Shown here in pieces: positions 10,500-24,535 of a stretch of DNA of 64,000 nucleotides. The number at the start of each line of letters is the position of its first letter. Position 1 is the stretch's first letter. Location: the NCBI GenBank assembly GCA_965153455.1, contig OZ234494.1:17732001-17796000 (forward strand), read 5' to 3'. The position numbers and the translations under genes were made by a program. Under the pieces are notes generated by a model. That model worked only from the letters and a program-made list of their open reading frames with translations, was not told where the DNA came from and made no database searches. Source of the DNA: Sphagnum compactum (taxonomy: Eukaryota > Bryophyta > Sphagnopsida > Sphagnales).

Positions 10500-13400
10500 C
10501 ATGGTAAATATATATTGTTAATTTTATATATGTATGACAATGCACCTTGATAATTTCTGAATTTTGCTGAATTTTTTTACTCATAATTATTTAGTGCCAA
10601 ACCTACTAGGCTATTATGGTTATGTCCCCATGGTGAAGACCTACAATTTCGAAATATGGCAAGACTATGAACTTTCCATTAGGGTTTGATCAATCATTGT
10701 TCATTCAAAAGCCTTGAAATTGAGGTTTGGGCTTAAGAAGCACCATGGCCGAAAAATTGGATGGTGAACCCAAAAAAAAAAAAAAACAACAACTAGTGAT
10801 GACATTTAAGAAATTGTCTAAGAAGAAACCTTTGAAAATGGTGTTTTATGATGACAATAATTAATTTGAAATATGATATTGCAACTTAGCAAGGTCACAA
10901 TTTTTCATCTTATTATGAAATAACTTTTTTGCGAACACATTTTTTACATAATTTTTTTCTTTTGGGGGGGGGGGGGGGGGTTGGGTTATTGCACTTGTGG
11001 TTAGGATTAGGGTTGGACAAATATTGAAAAATGACTTAGGTGATCAGCTAGGTCAAAGGCAAGGCATTGAAAATCAGCTTGTTGAAAATCGATTGATTAA
11101 TAACCAAGTACAAATCCTACCTCGGTATTAATTCTTTAGATATTTACCACAACCCAATTCATTTAGTATCATTTTGAAAATGATCAATACCCTAGTTATA
11201 TATGGGTATGAAGACATGGGTTTCAACCAAGTTGGTTATTTCTAAACCCTAAACCCCAATGGATAGTCGTATGGTTGTTTGATGGGAAGAAAGTGTAAAA
11301 CAAGCAAATTGTTGGGGGATAAGACTTTGGGTCCTATAGTTCTAGAGAATTTATTTATTTTTGGCTTACAAAATCACTTCATCTATTGAATAATGACTAA
11401 TGATCTACTGCTCTCTTCAAATCAACTTATAATTATTAATGGGTTTCCACTAACCCTTTACCTACTTAACCTTTACCATTAGATGTAGTAAGAGAATTTC
11501 ATTTTAGTTGTCTTATTAGTGATTTTCAAAACCTTTATTCTTGTATCTAACTAACCATCTCATTGATGTTATAAATAGATGTAACAAAGAGGGAAAAAAA
11601 CATCAAATGAAATTTTGTAATCCCTATCCCATGAGATAACAATTCTCCTTGAATAAGACAATGTGCATGTGGTTGCATTCTTGCACTCCCATTAGAGATT
11701 AATGGCGTGTATACCTATGGGTGGGTATTAGGAGGTTTTTGGGTTAAATATTTCAAAAATTGCCCACTATGCGATTATTGCCAAAAATAATGCCCATGCA
11801 AATTAGTAACTACAGATATTGTCTAAAGATGCAAACCGATACCCAGCAAGTCCATCAATTTTCAAAATATGGTTATTTGATACCATATGTGATGTATAAT
11901 AATCTTTTTTAAATACCCTTCCCAATCAAATGTTGAGGAAAATTAATATGTAACCAACATGAGTTATGATCATGCATAGGCATATTGTGTTGAATTCATG
12001 ATATTGCGCCAATGATAATCTTGTGAAGAAGTTTTTTTTCATACACTCTTTTACATAAATTTTGTTTGTTTTCTTGCTTTTGTGTGTGGTTAGGATCATA
12101 TATAGGCAAATTGTTGAATTCATGATATTGTGCCTACAATAAGTTCACATCGTGTTGAAGTTTGTAGTAGTCCTTGTGCTTGTGCTAGTTTTCATGCTCA
12201 TGATATTAGATCTTGATATTTTATGCAAATATAAATAACCCAAGTTGGTTGATTTTATGACCACCTTTGCATGCAAATGGATATGAATTCAACTTTATAT
12301 CTATTTCATATTCAATTTTACCTATCTTAACATAAATACAATTAAGATCTTTGGGTAAATCCAAGAATTGAAAATCATGTGTATGCATGCCACACAAGAT
12401 TAATCTCATGGATGTTTATGCAACCTCACTGTCAACATTTCGGCAATTACAAAAATATCAACATTATGAAAATCATGTCTGTGGCAACTAGATTATCATG
12501 CAACTAAAGTTCCAAAACAACTAATATACAACAATGTTACAATTGTCCCATGGAATTTTTTTAAAATAATAAATAAAATGCTGCATTAAAAAATCAGGGA
12601 ATTGTATTATAATTACAAGTTAATTACAAGAAGGACATTTACAGATTAAAATGTACACATCATAAATACAATTGTAATCAACCATGGTTGATTTTGTTGG
12701 CAAGTTACATTTTAGTAACATTTGACAATTACATTACAACTAGGGTAAATGTAGCATTTAATCAACAACTATTTTGCAACTAATGTCTAACCTTGACACA
12801 TATGATCATGCTATGTATATGCATTTTCACCTCCCATTAGATATGACATTTTCAACTTGTTTATAATTAGTTATTAACTATGATTTTGATACAATTAGTT
12901 GTGCCATTAGGTTGCCACCATATAATACTATTTTTTCATTATTTTTCAATCATTATTCATTTGTTTTATTACTAAATTTTCATTACATTGCAATTCACAA
13001 CATCATGTTGCCTTATAGACCTGCCAAACCATATTCATTGAATGTGAAAGTTTGTCTTTGAGGTCAAATTAAAACCAATGTGTATATTGTATTACAAATT
13101 CAATTAGGGTGTACATATGGATCTACCTTTATAAACTTCAATATCTTATACCCTAAATGTTTAATGACAAAGGTCGATTCCTTCAAAATAATCATGGGTC
13201 TATCCTATTATAAAAAGAATTCAAGATGAACTACAAAGGGTTTTTTTTTCCTTTTAACAACTAACATCTAATAAACATATAAGCCAAAATAACCAAATCA
13301 ACCAAATCAACATGCTCACAATTAATATGCAACTAGATTTCTACTTGGAAATTAAAACTTGAAATTATGAAAATTGGGCAAGAAACTCCTAAATAAATGG

Positions 13401-15755
13401 TAATAAACATACAAGTTTCCCCCTTTGCATCAACAACCTTCATGTACTTATGCCTATTATCAAAAATCTTAAGATGAACTAAAAACGAGGTTTTTTTTTT
13501 TCTAAACATTTTGTACATTTATTAATCTTTTGGTGATGCAATCATCATGTCATGTGCTACATATCTATTTTTACTTTATTTTATTCCAATTTAAAAGTAG
13601 AGCTAAAAGGTTATTACAAATTTGTTTGTTTGTTTATAAAATTTCAAGGTTAAAGGTTTTTATTATTGTTTTTGGAGTTTGAATGTTCGTGATTTATTTT
13701 CATTTTCTTTAAAAGTTGATTTATAAAGTGTAATTTATAGTGATCAAAAGGTTTTGTGAGGGATGCTTATTTTTTAATGAAAATCCTATTGTATTTCTTG
13801 TTTTTGTGTTTCAAAATTTGGATTTTTGAAATGGAAGGTGGAATTGAAACGAATATAAATTTTTCAAATAGAAATGTTACTTTTACACATTTATGATGAC
13901 TTTTGTTGTTTTTGTGTTATACGACAAAACTTTGATAACGTTTTAGTTTGTCAAAATTAAAGTTGTGCATACAAGATAAGGTTTTTTCAAAAATAAAATG
14001 ATGATTTTGTTTGAAAAATATCATCTTGAGTAGAAGAGCATGCACATGCGATGTTGTATAATTTGGTTGAATTGTTAATAACCATGTCATTGAATGTGTT
14101 GTTGTTTGTTGTGTAGTAATCCAAACCAATACATGGAAAAAAAACAAAATCCAAAACAATGAAGGTATGGTGAATTTAAATTTCAATATTCCATGTTTGT
14201 GATGCATTTTATTTTGAAGACCACTATTGTATGCAAGTGTAGTTGATTGTAGCGTAGTTTGTCAATGTTATATATGTTGCATTTTAGTGATAAATAAGTT
14301 AGTGGCACTATAATTGTAAACTAATTTTATTTAAATTGAACATATGCACATCTAAATACCGTTTGCATTTCAATGTTATGTAATGTTGTTTATTTCATTT
14401 CACATGTGACATTGAATATTATAATATGGTAGATTTCAAGCAAACAAGGTGGAATGAAAAATTTATGGCTCAAGTTCCATTTCAACCAAAAATTAATTGA
14501 TTTATGGAAACATAATATTTTAGATGAAAATGTTTTATTGTTGTGGTTCATCATCTATGTGATGACCTTTTGTTTAGGTAAAGAAAAAGTTTTGTTATAA
14601 ATAATTTGGGCAATGCATTTAGATTTATAATCAAATTTTATTTCAATAAAAAAGAACATTTTTGACAATGTTCTTGTAATTTGAATATCAATGCATAAAT
14701 TTTCAAATTTGTTTCATATTTATAAATATTGATGGAATATAATTTTTCATTATCTATCATTATCATGAATTTGGACAATGATTAATTTTGTGCAAGGTCT
14801 ACATATTTGCATTGTAAATTATAATTTAGTTGTCCAATACTTACTAAGATAAATTGCTATATATTATTGGAACCTATAACTAAGGACCTAGTTGCAAAGG
14901 ATATCAATAGACTTTGTTTGTTAATGGAATAAGAATAAAAACTTATGCAAACATTAGGTAATAGGTCCATTGATGGATGAATGAAAAAGCATGCAACATT
15001 AACTTTGTCAATGGATGAATAAAAAATCGCATAAGCATTAGGTTCATCAATGAATGAACATGCCTATTAGTTATTCCATAACAGTCATTTAATTGCCATT
15101 TTCAAATTTTGTAATTTTGAAGCAACTACGGTGAATTCAATGGTTGTATCATAATTGCCAAAAACATTATTATATTTCAAAAATGTAATTATCACTTAAT
15201 TCTACAAAATAACACAATAATTGTTTATGATAAGTTGTTTAATAATTGGTTTATAACAAACTTATGTAATTTTAGTCTCAAGGTTGTGTCCTTGAGGTTT
15301 GGATACACTATAGTTACACACAAGTACTATTTTGTGTCGATGGGAGTTGTCACATAATTACCAATTAATTGCAGCCATTAATATGTTTCCATTGAACCCA
15401 TAGTTAAAAAGGAAATGCAACAAAGTTGCAACGGAAATCAACAAAATTCATCATCGATGGATGGATGAAAAACAACGTTAACATGATGTTACAACAATAG
15501 TTGTAAATTAGTTGCATTGGAGTTGCACAATAGTTGTTTGTGCACAGTTGCAATTGCGATACACAAATTGCATATGTATATGGTTCCACATATGGTGAAT
15601 TCTAATCGCTACAATTCATGCAATTTGTCCAATACCATTCATGTTGTAAAAAATGTTGAATTGCAGTGAAGTTGCAAATGGTCTATGCAATTCAAAACCA
15701 TGTTATAAGGCCAATTATAAATCACCCTATTTAACATTCATGGTGTATTTGATTT
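10500..15755. other. AT-rich spacer, no genes seen
   Basis: No open frame with family features is seen on either strand. Local duplications include a pair near 11956-12010 and 12085-12140 (GAATTCATGATATTG shared, preceded by an ATAGGCA motif) and a pair near 13195 and 13455 (AAGATGAACTA followed by a poly-T tract). 14960-15060 holds loose repeats of ATGGATGAAT. These look like old, decayed repeats. Confidence 0.6.
10964..10980 (+). repeat. Poly-G run (17 G)
   Basis: An uninterrupted G17 lies in AT-rich spacer. It is one of five long G homopolymers, all on the plus strand. Confidence 0.95.
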
Positions 15756-15759
15756 AGCA

Positions 15760-18700
15760 AAAGGGAGAAGACAAATGTTGGAAGTGTGGTGGGCCTCATT
15801 AAAAGAAGGATTGGCTTAATCCACCACATGCCATTACCTCTAATTCTAATCCTAACTAGCCATCATGTTCCCATTGTAATACTTATGGGCATGATGCAAA
15901 TCATTGATTCACATTACATCTAGAATTACAATAGAATAGGGCCAATTAGAGGCCACCAATTTTGGTAAAGGTCAAGGTTATGGGACAGGTCAAAAGGGGA
16001 AAAACACAACCAATAAAAGGTTGCCACCAAATTGGCCTCAAATCAATCCAACACCATGGGGGCTAGATTCACATAGTTGGAAGCTTTAGCTATGAGCACG
16101 GTGGCCCAAGTAAAATCCAATGCATTTAGGTAAGGAAAAACAAAGGATCAAAAAGACATTTTGCATTTTAGTTTACATGTTAACCCATGATATTTCTATG
16201 GAGTTGGATTTTCAAGTTTAATGGCTCGAAATGAAGCTATGTCATGTGTTTCAAAAAACCATGATCATGGTAACTAATATAAGGTTTGTAATGTAGTCAA
16301 AACATTGTTCACGATCGCACTAGTGACAAGATTGAATGTTTGAACAATAAAACCTTGGGTGTTGACAAGAGGTTGGACCCTCAATGCAATGAAACCAAGT
16401 TTGTTTCCCATAATTATTTGTGTTGATGGACATAGTTCCCAACCTTATGGGGGCATCAATTTTTGGTGGTGTGTTAGCTATGTTGAATAGGGCGTTTAAT
16501 TATACTTGGAACCAAGGCACCAAACAACTTATTGGGGGTGGCAAAGGCAAGGATTAAACATTGTTTTTTTCATTGAAACAATGGCCATTTCTAGTATTCA
16601 ATTGTTGATTATGTTTTGCATAGCATCCATGTTATGTGAAGGTGGGGGAACAATGGAGTTGGTGGTTACACTAGAGGACCTGTTAGAATCGACTAGGTTT
16701 CCCCAACATATTTTTGAAACCAACCATTCAAAAATGCCCAAGGTTCACCTATAATCTTGGCATGGTGTTATGATCAAATTGAACAAGACCCTTCATGCAC
16801 ATTGATCGAACACATGTTATTCTTCATGTGGTGGTGGTGTGTAGCGAAGATGGAATTTTCCAACTGAACAAGGCATTAGCACATTGGTATTGACTACATA
16901 GGATTTTGCTAGATTTAAGTGTTCAACTTTTAATGTTGGACAAAATGGCAATGAACGGTTTTGGATTGATCGATGTCAATTTTGAACCATGCCCCTACTA
17001 GATTTTGATGTCCATGGGTGGATTAAAAAAGATTTAAAGGTTAACCAATCAAAAAATTGTGATCCGTGTTAATCCCAACAAACCAAGGGATCACACAACA
17101 ATGGTTACACATGTTATGTTTTATGACATATTGGTTGGGGGAATGGTGTTGTGTCTCCTAGGCATTATTTTGGATTTATGGGAAGAAATTGTTTACTACT
17201 AACCATGATGGCAAATGGGAGCTAATCATAAAGCTTCATTGTTAATGAGATTTATTGGGGAACAAGTAGGAAAATTCAACAAATCCATGATGTTTTTTAG
17301 ATTTTTGGGCATTCCACATGGGTTTGAATTATTTGAAGATAACATCCATGATCATGATGAACTTCCAATGGTGTATTGGTGGGTTTAGGGTTTAGGGTTT
17401 GTTTTGGTGGGATGGAAACAAATTAGGGCTTGGATTGGCAAGATGGTGTAGGTGGATGTTGTAATAATGGGTTCACAAGCCCACCGGTTTCAATGGATGT
17501 GGAGTAACTAGTACCACCAAAGGCAATCCAACGAACATATGAGCTCATCCTTAAGTCACCCACATGTTTGGTGAATGACGTATTAGATCCAAAATGACAT
17601 TCATGTGTGGTTCATCATGATGACCACCCACCTTTAGTTATGGTAAATAGGGTTGACTTCCACACACAACCCTCCTTCCACATTTGAGTTTTCTGGGGAT
17701 GATTTGGGACTACAATTCATTTAGTAAAGAGGAGCCCAATGTGGTGAACAAAAATGAACCATGGGGTTTTGAACTAGCACAACTTCCATGCTGGGTATAT
17801 TTAAAGAAACATTTAGGTAAAATTTTGGGGCAAGTTATGGACATTAACTACCCAACATGGATTCTTAGTTTGGCCATGGCATAATAAATATAATTTTTTT
17901 AATTATACCCATCCGCCCACCAAATCTTTTTCATAGGTTGCACCTTCAATTATGACTATTGTGTTGGTACAAGGGGGGGTGATGTTATGACAAGTTGGGT
18001 TGTACAACCTTAGTAATTATGGGATCAATAACACCAATGGGGATTTATGGGTGTTGGGAAGGATGTTGGTGATGTGGGATGCTAGGACATTGTGGCACTT
18101 CCTTGCATTTTGCATAGCAATCATAGGTTATGGCCTCAACCTGGGGTATTGGGTATGTTTTTTCATCACAACCCAAAGCATAGGTGATTAGACAAACATG
18201 AGAATTAGAGGTTGGTCCAATGGCTATATGATATTAGGTGCAAGCAATGTGACAACTATTATAGGGTCATGTTGGATGTTTTGCTTTCAACTTGAAAGAA
18301 TTAGACCAATTGAAAAAACAAGAAGTCTGAATCACATTAGAGGATGATAATCCAACTTTTAGGTGACCTTATAAGCTTGGTGATGTTGAGAGGGCTTTAG
18401 TTTAAGCCCAAATAACAAAATTGCTAAATGTGGGTTTGGTGGAATTATTTATGAAGGAATATGTTTCGGCAATAGTGATGTTAACCAAGAAAAACATTTT
18501 TGGCAATTGGACTGAATTTCACATATGTGGGGATTATTGTTTAGTGAACAAATAGATTTTTTGGGTCAAATATGTCATGCCAATACCAAAATAAATCTTT
18601 GATGCCCTTGATAGGTTTGTAGTACCTTGGACTTGTGGTCTAGCTACCATTAATTATTGTTAAATGACATTTTGGGGATAGATGCACATGGGAAGGACTA

Positions 18701-20770
18701 TTTGTATCAATGGCAATTCTTGCCATTTGGTTTGAAGAATGCATTTACAAAATTCCAAAAAAATATGGATTGAGTATGGTAGACCTTCGTTTTGCTAAAT
18801 GTTGAATTGATGACATCATTGTTTTTAACCTAATTGATGAAATTGTATGCAACATCTATAGGAAGAATTTAATTGATTTAAATAACACAACATTAAGTTG
18901 CATCTTGGCGAATGTTATTTTTTCCAAATGGAACACCTAGGTCACATGATTTATTTAGGTGGATTGGAGGTTCAAACCATTCACTTTGGTTACCAATCAT
19001 TAGGTATTCAAATTTTTGGGGGAATCAAATCACCTCATAAAAAAGTTGGCTGGATGGCCCTTTATCCTACAAGAATATGATTTTGATATTATCCATAAGG
19101 CTGGTAGGGTTAATTGGGATGTTAATGGCCTAAATTGGAACCTTAAGTTGAAACCCAAGTGTTAATAAGAAGGAAACCACAAGGGTTCATTGGCATGAAA
19201 ATGCATATTTGGAGGTGGTACTAGGATGGCACACCTTGATTTATCTATATATTTAGTTGGGGTGTTCTGGGGATGTATTTCAAAATAACATGGGTAATAC
19301 AAAGTCTTGTGATTTGGATATTCAACTAGAATGTGATAGTGCCTTGGACATATATGAAAATGCACTTATCATTGCATATTTACAAGTAGGTGAAGTCTTG
19401 GACAGTAGGTTGACACCTAAGGAACATGACCAGGTTGTGCATAAGGCCAAACAATTCAAATGGGAAGGAAATTCCTTCCCAAGTGTGGTCAGATGCATGA
19501 GTGTGAGTTATGCTTCCCCTAAAACAATGGGAAGGCCTTTATGATTGAACATTTATCCAAGTGGTTGGAGTTGGTGCCATTGTTAGATTGTAGTAGTGAA
19601 GGAATAACATATGCATTTTTTGATAGGACGATGTTTAGTAAGTTTGGCATTTCAATCAAAGTACTCATCGATTAAAGTACAAAAATCCATGGGGAATTCC
19701 AAGAGATGTGAAAAAACATTTGTAGATCATTACATTATTTCATGAAACCATCATGAGGCATATGAGTTAATTGAACAAATGGTGCAAATGATGAAGCAAG
19801 GTTTGTGAAAGTATGGGCTCCAAAAGGGCCATATTACAAATTAGGATCTACAACTACCATGGTTATGTATGGGGTGTAGGTTCAATTAACAAGTGTTTTT
19901 TTCATCCTTTTCACCATATTTTTTATTATTTGGTTATGAACATGATCTAATTTCAATCCAATGAAATGTGATGATGGCCATCAATTTGGATGGCCCAAAT
20001 GTGTGGTTTCAAACATGTGAACAATGATCAACCTTGTTCCCAACGTGTAATGCTAATGGCTATGGAGAATTTGGTAATTGTTCAACACTAAAATACACTT
20101 TAGTATGCCACTATTTGGGGAGGTGGTTATGGCTTTGAATCAATAGATTCAAGCCAAGGGATTATGTTTATCTACAACAAATAACACCAACTACATTGGA
20201 TGTCATTGTGAGACATGTCATTTTGCATGTGTGAAAGGTGTTACCATTTGGTGTGTTATTGTTGGAGGTCCATGATGCTTAGACATGGAAAGATCATGTG
20301 CATAATTTTACTCATGTCATTTTCCTAATGTGGGTGGCCAAATTGACCCATCCTTGGTGGTTGTCCATGCAAGACTTCATTATATGTTGGGTGGGCAATT
20401 TATAAAAATTGCTATTATGTTTATTTGTGATTGATGTTCTAGAGGTTAGCATATTAAATGTTTCACAACATCATTGGAAGAAGTGTTAGTCAAAAATTAT
20501 TTTGCTTTTGGTGCACATGATAAACCTATATGTCCTATGCTTGTAGTTAGATAGTAGGAAATAACCAAAGTTATTTTTAAGATGATTCACATTCAACTAA
20601 GGAATGGAGGGATTGTAGCCATGTGATTAATGAAGAGGTTCATATTTGCACTCAATTTATTGGTCCTTTCACCTTAAAACTAGAGTGTTCATTCATGGTG
20701 GATTTTCATACAATATTTCTTGCACTATTATATAGTGTAAGGGGACTTGAACCTTAGATAGGGGGGCCAT
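15760..20770 (+). mobile_element. Decayed Ty3/gypsy LTR retrotransposon (gag-pol remnant)
   Basis: Plus-strand fragments appear in canonical gypsy order across many stops and frameshifts. A CCHC knuckle (CWKCGGPH, 15770-15830) is followed by a second Cys-His motif (CSHCNTYGHDANH, about 15865-15910). The reverse transcriptase palm region is at 18510-18850 (WTEFHICGDY, then LPFGLKNA near 18725 and FQKNMD). HLGECYFFQMEHLGHMI follows at 18898-18950. The RNase H end (QEYDFDIIHKAGRVNWDVN) is at 19070-19130, and a pre-integrase spacer (LTPKEHDQVVHKAKQFKWEG) at about 19410-19470. The integrase core remnant is at 19540-19820 (IEHLSKWLELVPL, then KFGISIKVLID). The H2C2 zinc-binding part of integrase seems missing, which suggests an internal deletion just before 19540. 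No LTR pair was identified. It is non-functional; clade assignment below Ty3/gypsy is not attempted. Confidence 0.82.
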
Positions 20771-20774
20771 TTGG

Positions 20775-22000
20775 ATGTATTGTACCATTTAGGGTATTCT
20801 TATGTTATGTGTTGTATGTGTGTTGATAGCAATAAATGTAGGCTTGACATTAGAACGCACGACAATTGTCAAAAAAATTATGTTTGTACATCTTTATATC
20901 CTAGTTATTACAGGTAAAATGGGGTAAATTAACTTGGAACCTATTATAATGTGAACATGGTTTGAGATATTTGTATGGGGTGATTTGAGATTCCAAAACA
21001 CAAGCTTATGGTTTTGCAAGTTTTTATGAATTTTTATGCAATTTGTGTATGACATGGATTGTGTGATTTTCCTTATGTGTTTTTTGGGCTTGGATTCCTA
21101 TTTGTTGTAAGTGAGTAATATCTTTTGATTTGGATGTGTTGTAAATTTTTAAATATTTATGTGTTGTATGTGTGTTGATACTGATGGATGTAGGTGTTGA
21201 CATAGGAATGCACATTAATACAATACAAAAGCAAAATTTTGGGCAAAAGACATGGGACAAATTATGGTGTTATTCTACAGAATATTTTGGATGCACATTC
21301 TCGGGTGCATTTTGTTTCACCTCATTGTTTGAGTACAAATTTTATTTCTAACTTTGTTCATCATCATTTTTGGCCTAAGACTTTACAAGAGCTTGAGTAC
21401 TTATTATATACAAGTCATACATATCAATTAATATAATTGGTTATCATGCATCCCAAAACAAAAATGTTTTTTAAGGTTTTTTTTTTCATTAGGCCACTTT
21501 GATTGGCCTATCACCAAAAATGCTATAAACCCAACCTCCCTTGCTCCCCCAACAAAAAATAAATAACATGTTTTTACATTGTTTTACATGGACACGTAAA
21601 ATCATATAAGTGTAATTATTTTACACTTACATTGTTTTACAGTGCACAACATATATTTACACGATTTTACACTTACACATCTTGTGTTCTACATTTACAC
21701 TTACACTCCTTACACATGAAGTGTAAATAAATTTCATTATGGCATTTACAGTTATGTGAAGTGTAAGTCCTAAACCATATACACACACAACACTAGCAAA
21801 AAACCATTGTTGTTTCATTGCCCTTGGTTTCACTACCCTTCATTTGAGCTCACATGTGGTGAATTTTTTTAAAAATTAAATTAAAAAAAAAGGCTCCTAT
21901 AGGTGTTGTGTGAAAGGGTGCCCTGGACATTGGAAAAGGGGACAACAGCTGCCATGGGTACCTATTGTGACCAGAGCACTTCCTAGTGATCACTCTAAAC
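20775..22000. other. AT-rich spacer with a duplicated segment and a TTTACACTTAC cluster
   Basis: A segment sharing TGTTGTATGTGTGTTGATA, GATGTAGG or AATGTAGG, TTGACAT and GCAC occurs at about 20812-20862 and again at 21160-21212, in the same orientation. It may be part of a decayed LTR of the gypsy element. 21580-21775 is packed with TTTACACTTACA and its complement TGTAAGTGTAAA. No gene is seen. Confidence 0.5.
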
Positions 22001-23660
22001 TATGTTTTCCTCCCACTCTATGTAGTTATTCTTGACTGTCAAAATTCTGACATATTCAAATTGAGATTGTTGTCAAAACTCTTTTTTTATGAAATATTTC
22101 AGCATAAGATTGTTGATTGTCAGATATGATGCTTGTTGTCAAAGGCCAATTTCCTGACACAATCCTTATCCTTGAGAGAAAACTTTGATGGAGTAGAAGA
22201 AGCTCCTAGAGAAAAAAACATCATTTCTATTTTCTTTTGAGGTTTTGAACAAACAAACAAACAAACAAACAAACAAACTCACTCTGTTTTTGTTCAGTGG
22301 AATGAAAGAGGGTTGGTAGTTGGTACTTACTTAAATGTGAGCTGAAAAATCAATCCCCCACTGAGATTAAAAGAAAAGGCAGAATACAACAGAATGACCC
22401 AACAAGTCCAAGAGTCAGGAGAGAGCTGAAAGAGTGATGATACATGTGAGCTACTACCATCCTCCCCTCACTTCACTTCACTTCTCCTCTCAGGGAGAAA
22501 TTGGGTTGTACCCATTCTCATCAATGAATGGGTGCACAGATTTTAAGTGCTCAGTTGAGGGCCCACATTCATAAAATGTCAAGTACCCAAGTGTTGGCTT
22601 CTCCTCACTACTTAGACACTGGCAAAGCACATTCTCCCTCCTTTTGATTTGTAAGCTTTAAAAAAAACAGAGACAAACAAATATATATATGGGTAATGGA
22701 GGACAAACAAGTCAGGTTTCTTCAGAGATGGAGCCCAAATTGTCAAATTGCTTTGCCTTGTGTGAAGAAGAAGCTCTGAACTCTGAACCTTGCTTTTACT
22801 TTTTTTGAGAGTCATGAAGATACATACCCCCCACTTTTGAGAGAGTCAGCTTTACTCATTCATTATTTAGGAGGTCTAGACAGACTCTTGACTCTTGGCT
22901 TCTCCTCACTACTTAGACTACTGGCAAAGCACAGAGTCATTGAATGCCCAGCATGAAGTGAGTGTAGTAGTAGGGGGACAAGCTCATGCTGGTAGAGTAG
23001 GTACTAGGTGCCAGGGTTAATGTGGGGGTAGGTAGGTACTAGGTAGGTAGGTATATAGGTAGGTACCAAAATTGCATAAATTGCTCCTTCTTCTTCTCAA
23101 ACACTTTTATTTTGTGATATATGATCCATTTTTTTAACTTTTGAAAAATTGGAAGATTTTCTGCCACCATGTGAGTACCTTACAAAAAGCTGTAGTTGGT
23201 ACCTTGAGCCTGGCTGAAAGGCTGTGGCAGAGCTATCTACATTTGAACATCCCACATTCAATTCCACATGCACATTTTTTTTTGGCTTGCAAGAAGGGAA
23301 GTACTTGACTCTTTGAACCTCTTTGTTGGCTTTTGTGTAAGTTGTTCTCATCATATTTCCACATACATTTCAGTGAAGTGTAAAGCACTGCCTGGAATCC
23401 TTCCTTTGTATTTTCAGCTCCCTTACCTGCCTGAAGAAACCTGTTTTCAGCAAGTGGGATCTTTTGCGGAGGAAGGTAGCAGCCAGCCTGTCACTATTTC
23501 TAAAAAGTGAAAAAATCCCAGCTCTGCTTTGCATAGGAGAAGGACTCGAGTACAGGTCCTTTCGTGATTTTTCACCTGTTCCCTCGGCCTACCAGCCTCG
23601 GGCACAGATCTCTAATCACCAAAGGGCCTGTACTCAGGCCCTTCTCCTATAGTTAAGCAA
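22000..23660 (+). ncRNA. Transcript-like block ending in a microRNA-like foldback
   Basis: The composition is richer and more gene-like than the flanks, but no long open frame exists. It contains (CAAA)n at 22249-22278. A duplicated segment of about 40 bp (TTGGCTTCTCCTCACTACTT and continuing to GGCAAAGCACA) occurs at about 22594-22631 and 22894-22933. GGTAGGTAC repeats occur around 23025-23065. The foldback at 23533-23650 sits at its 3' end. It may be a MIR-type transcription unit or a decayed gene; the transcript limits and strand are inferred. Confidence 0.3.
23533..23650. ncRNA. 118-nt near-perfect foldback, microRNA-precursor-like
   Basis: The arms are 23533-23562 and 23621-23650. Over 30 positions they pair with 26 Watson-Crick pairs, two G:U pairs and two mismatches. 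The stem continues inward after a one-base mismatch with GTGATT (23564-23569) and AATCAC (23614-23619). It goes on with CTGT (23576-23579) against ACAG (23604-23607), leaving a loop around the CCTACCAGCC segment. A fully paired arm of more than 21 nt with few bulges resembles plant MIR precursors, but a small MITE would also fold. No known mature miRNA was recognised in either arm. Confidence 0.4.
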
Positions 23661-24535
23661 GTTGTAGTGAGTAGAAGTGAACAAAATTAGTCCCTTCCAA
23701 GTTCCTTTGGGTCCCAATCAAAATGGTACATGAAACCGTATTTCATTTGGGGGTTTGGAAATTTTTAATACCCACTTGCATTCCTCACAAAATCCCTTAA
23801 CTTTGCAACTCAAAATCCTTGACCATCAAGTCTTAAATGTGGAATAAATGTTTTTTGAAAATTTGAAGCCCTCATTTTGCATTCCATTAAAGAAATGTCC
23901 AAAAAGTTAAATAGGAGAAACATAACTATTGATCTCTATCATTATCAAAACAAAAATATAACTAGTCATTATAGTAAATTGCCATTATAAAGCTCAATAA
24001 TTTGGTAGCATCGAACAATTTTTGCATCCATGTTTGTTGCTTGACATTTGCTAAGTCTTGACTCAAATTTCATGATCACAAATGCCCAATCTAAATTTCT
24101 ATACCTATCTATATTTGGAAAAATCTTCATTCTCATAAAGCAAGAATTCCAAGTTTTCTTTTTTGTACTTGCCATTGCCCATCCCACATGAATTTAGATT
24201 CAAAAAACATATTGTATCAAAAAACATGTTTCATGAATATGTAATTAACATGTCAAAAAAATGCTAGAGATCAGACCTAGTTAAAAGTAACTTGCACCAA
24301 AATCAGCAATTAATCATTGGTTAACCTATGGTTAGCCCAAAGTTCTAGATTTATTTTCAATTTTTGAAAAAAAATCCCAAATCTCAGTTTGGTTTGGTTT
24401 GGTTGGGGTTATGTTCTATTTAAAAACATAGAACTTGCTTTCAGTTCCAAACCATGTTTTAAAAATTAAACCCAATTTCAATTTGTTTTTTAATTTTTTT
24501 GTTTAATTAAATTAAATAGCAATGTAAAAATAAAA

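Noticed and set aside
17381-17400. TTTAGGG repeats, possible interstitial telomere (also 43901-43917 and 58555-58576)
   Set aside because: Only two to three units each, expected by chance and in AT-rich plant DNA; no array.
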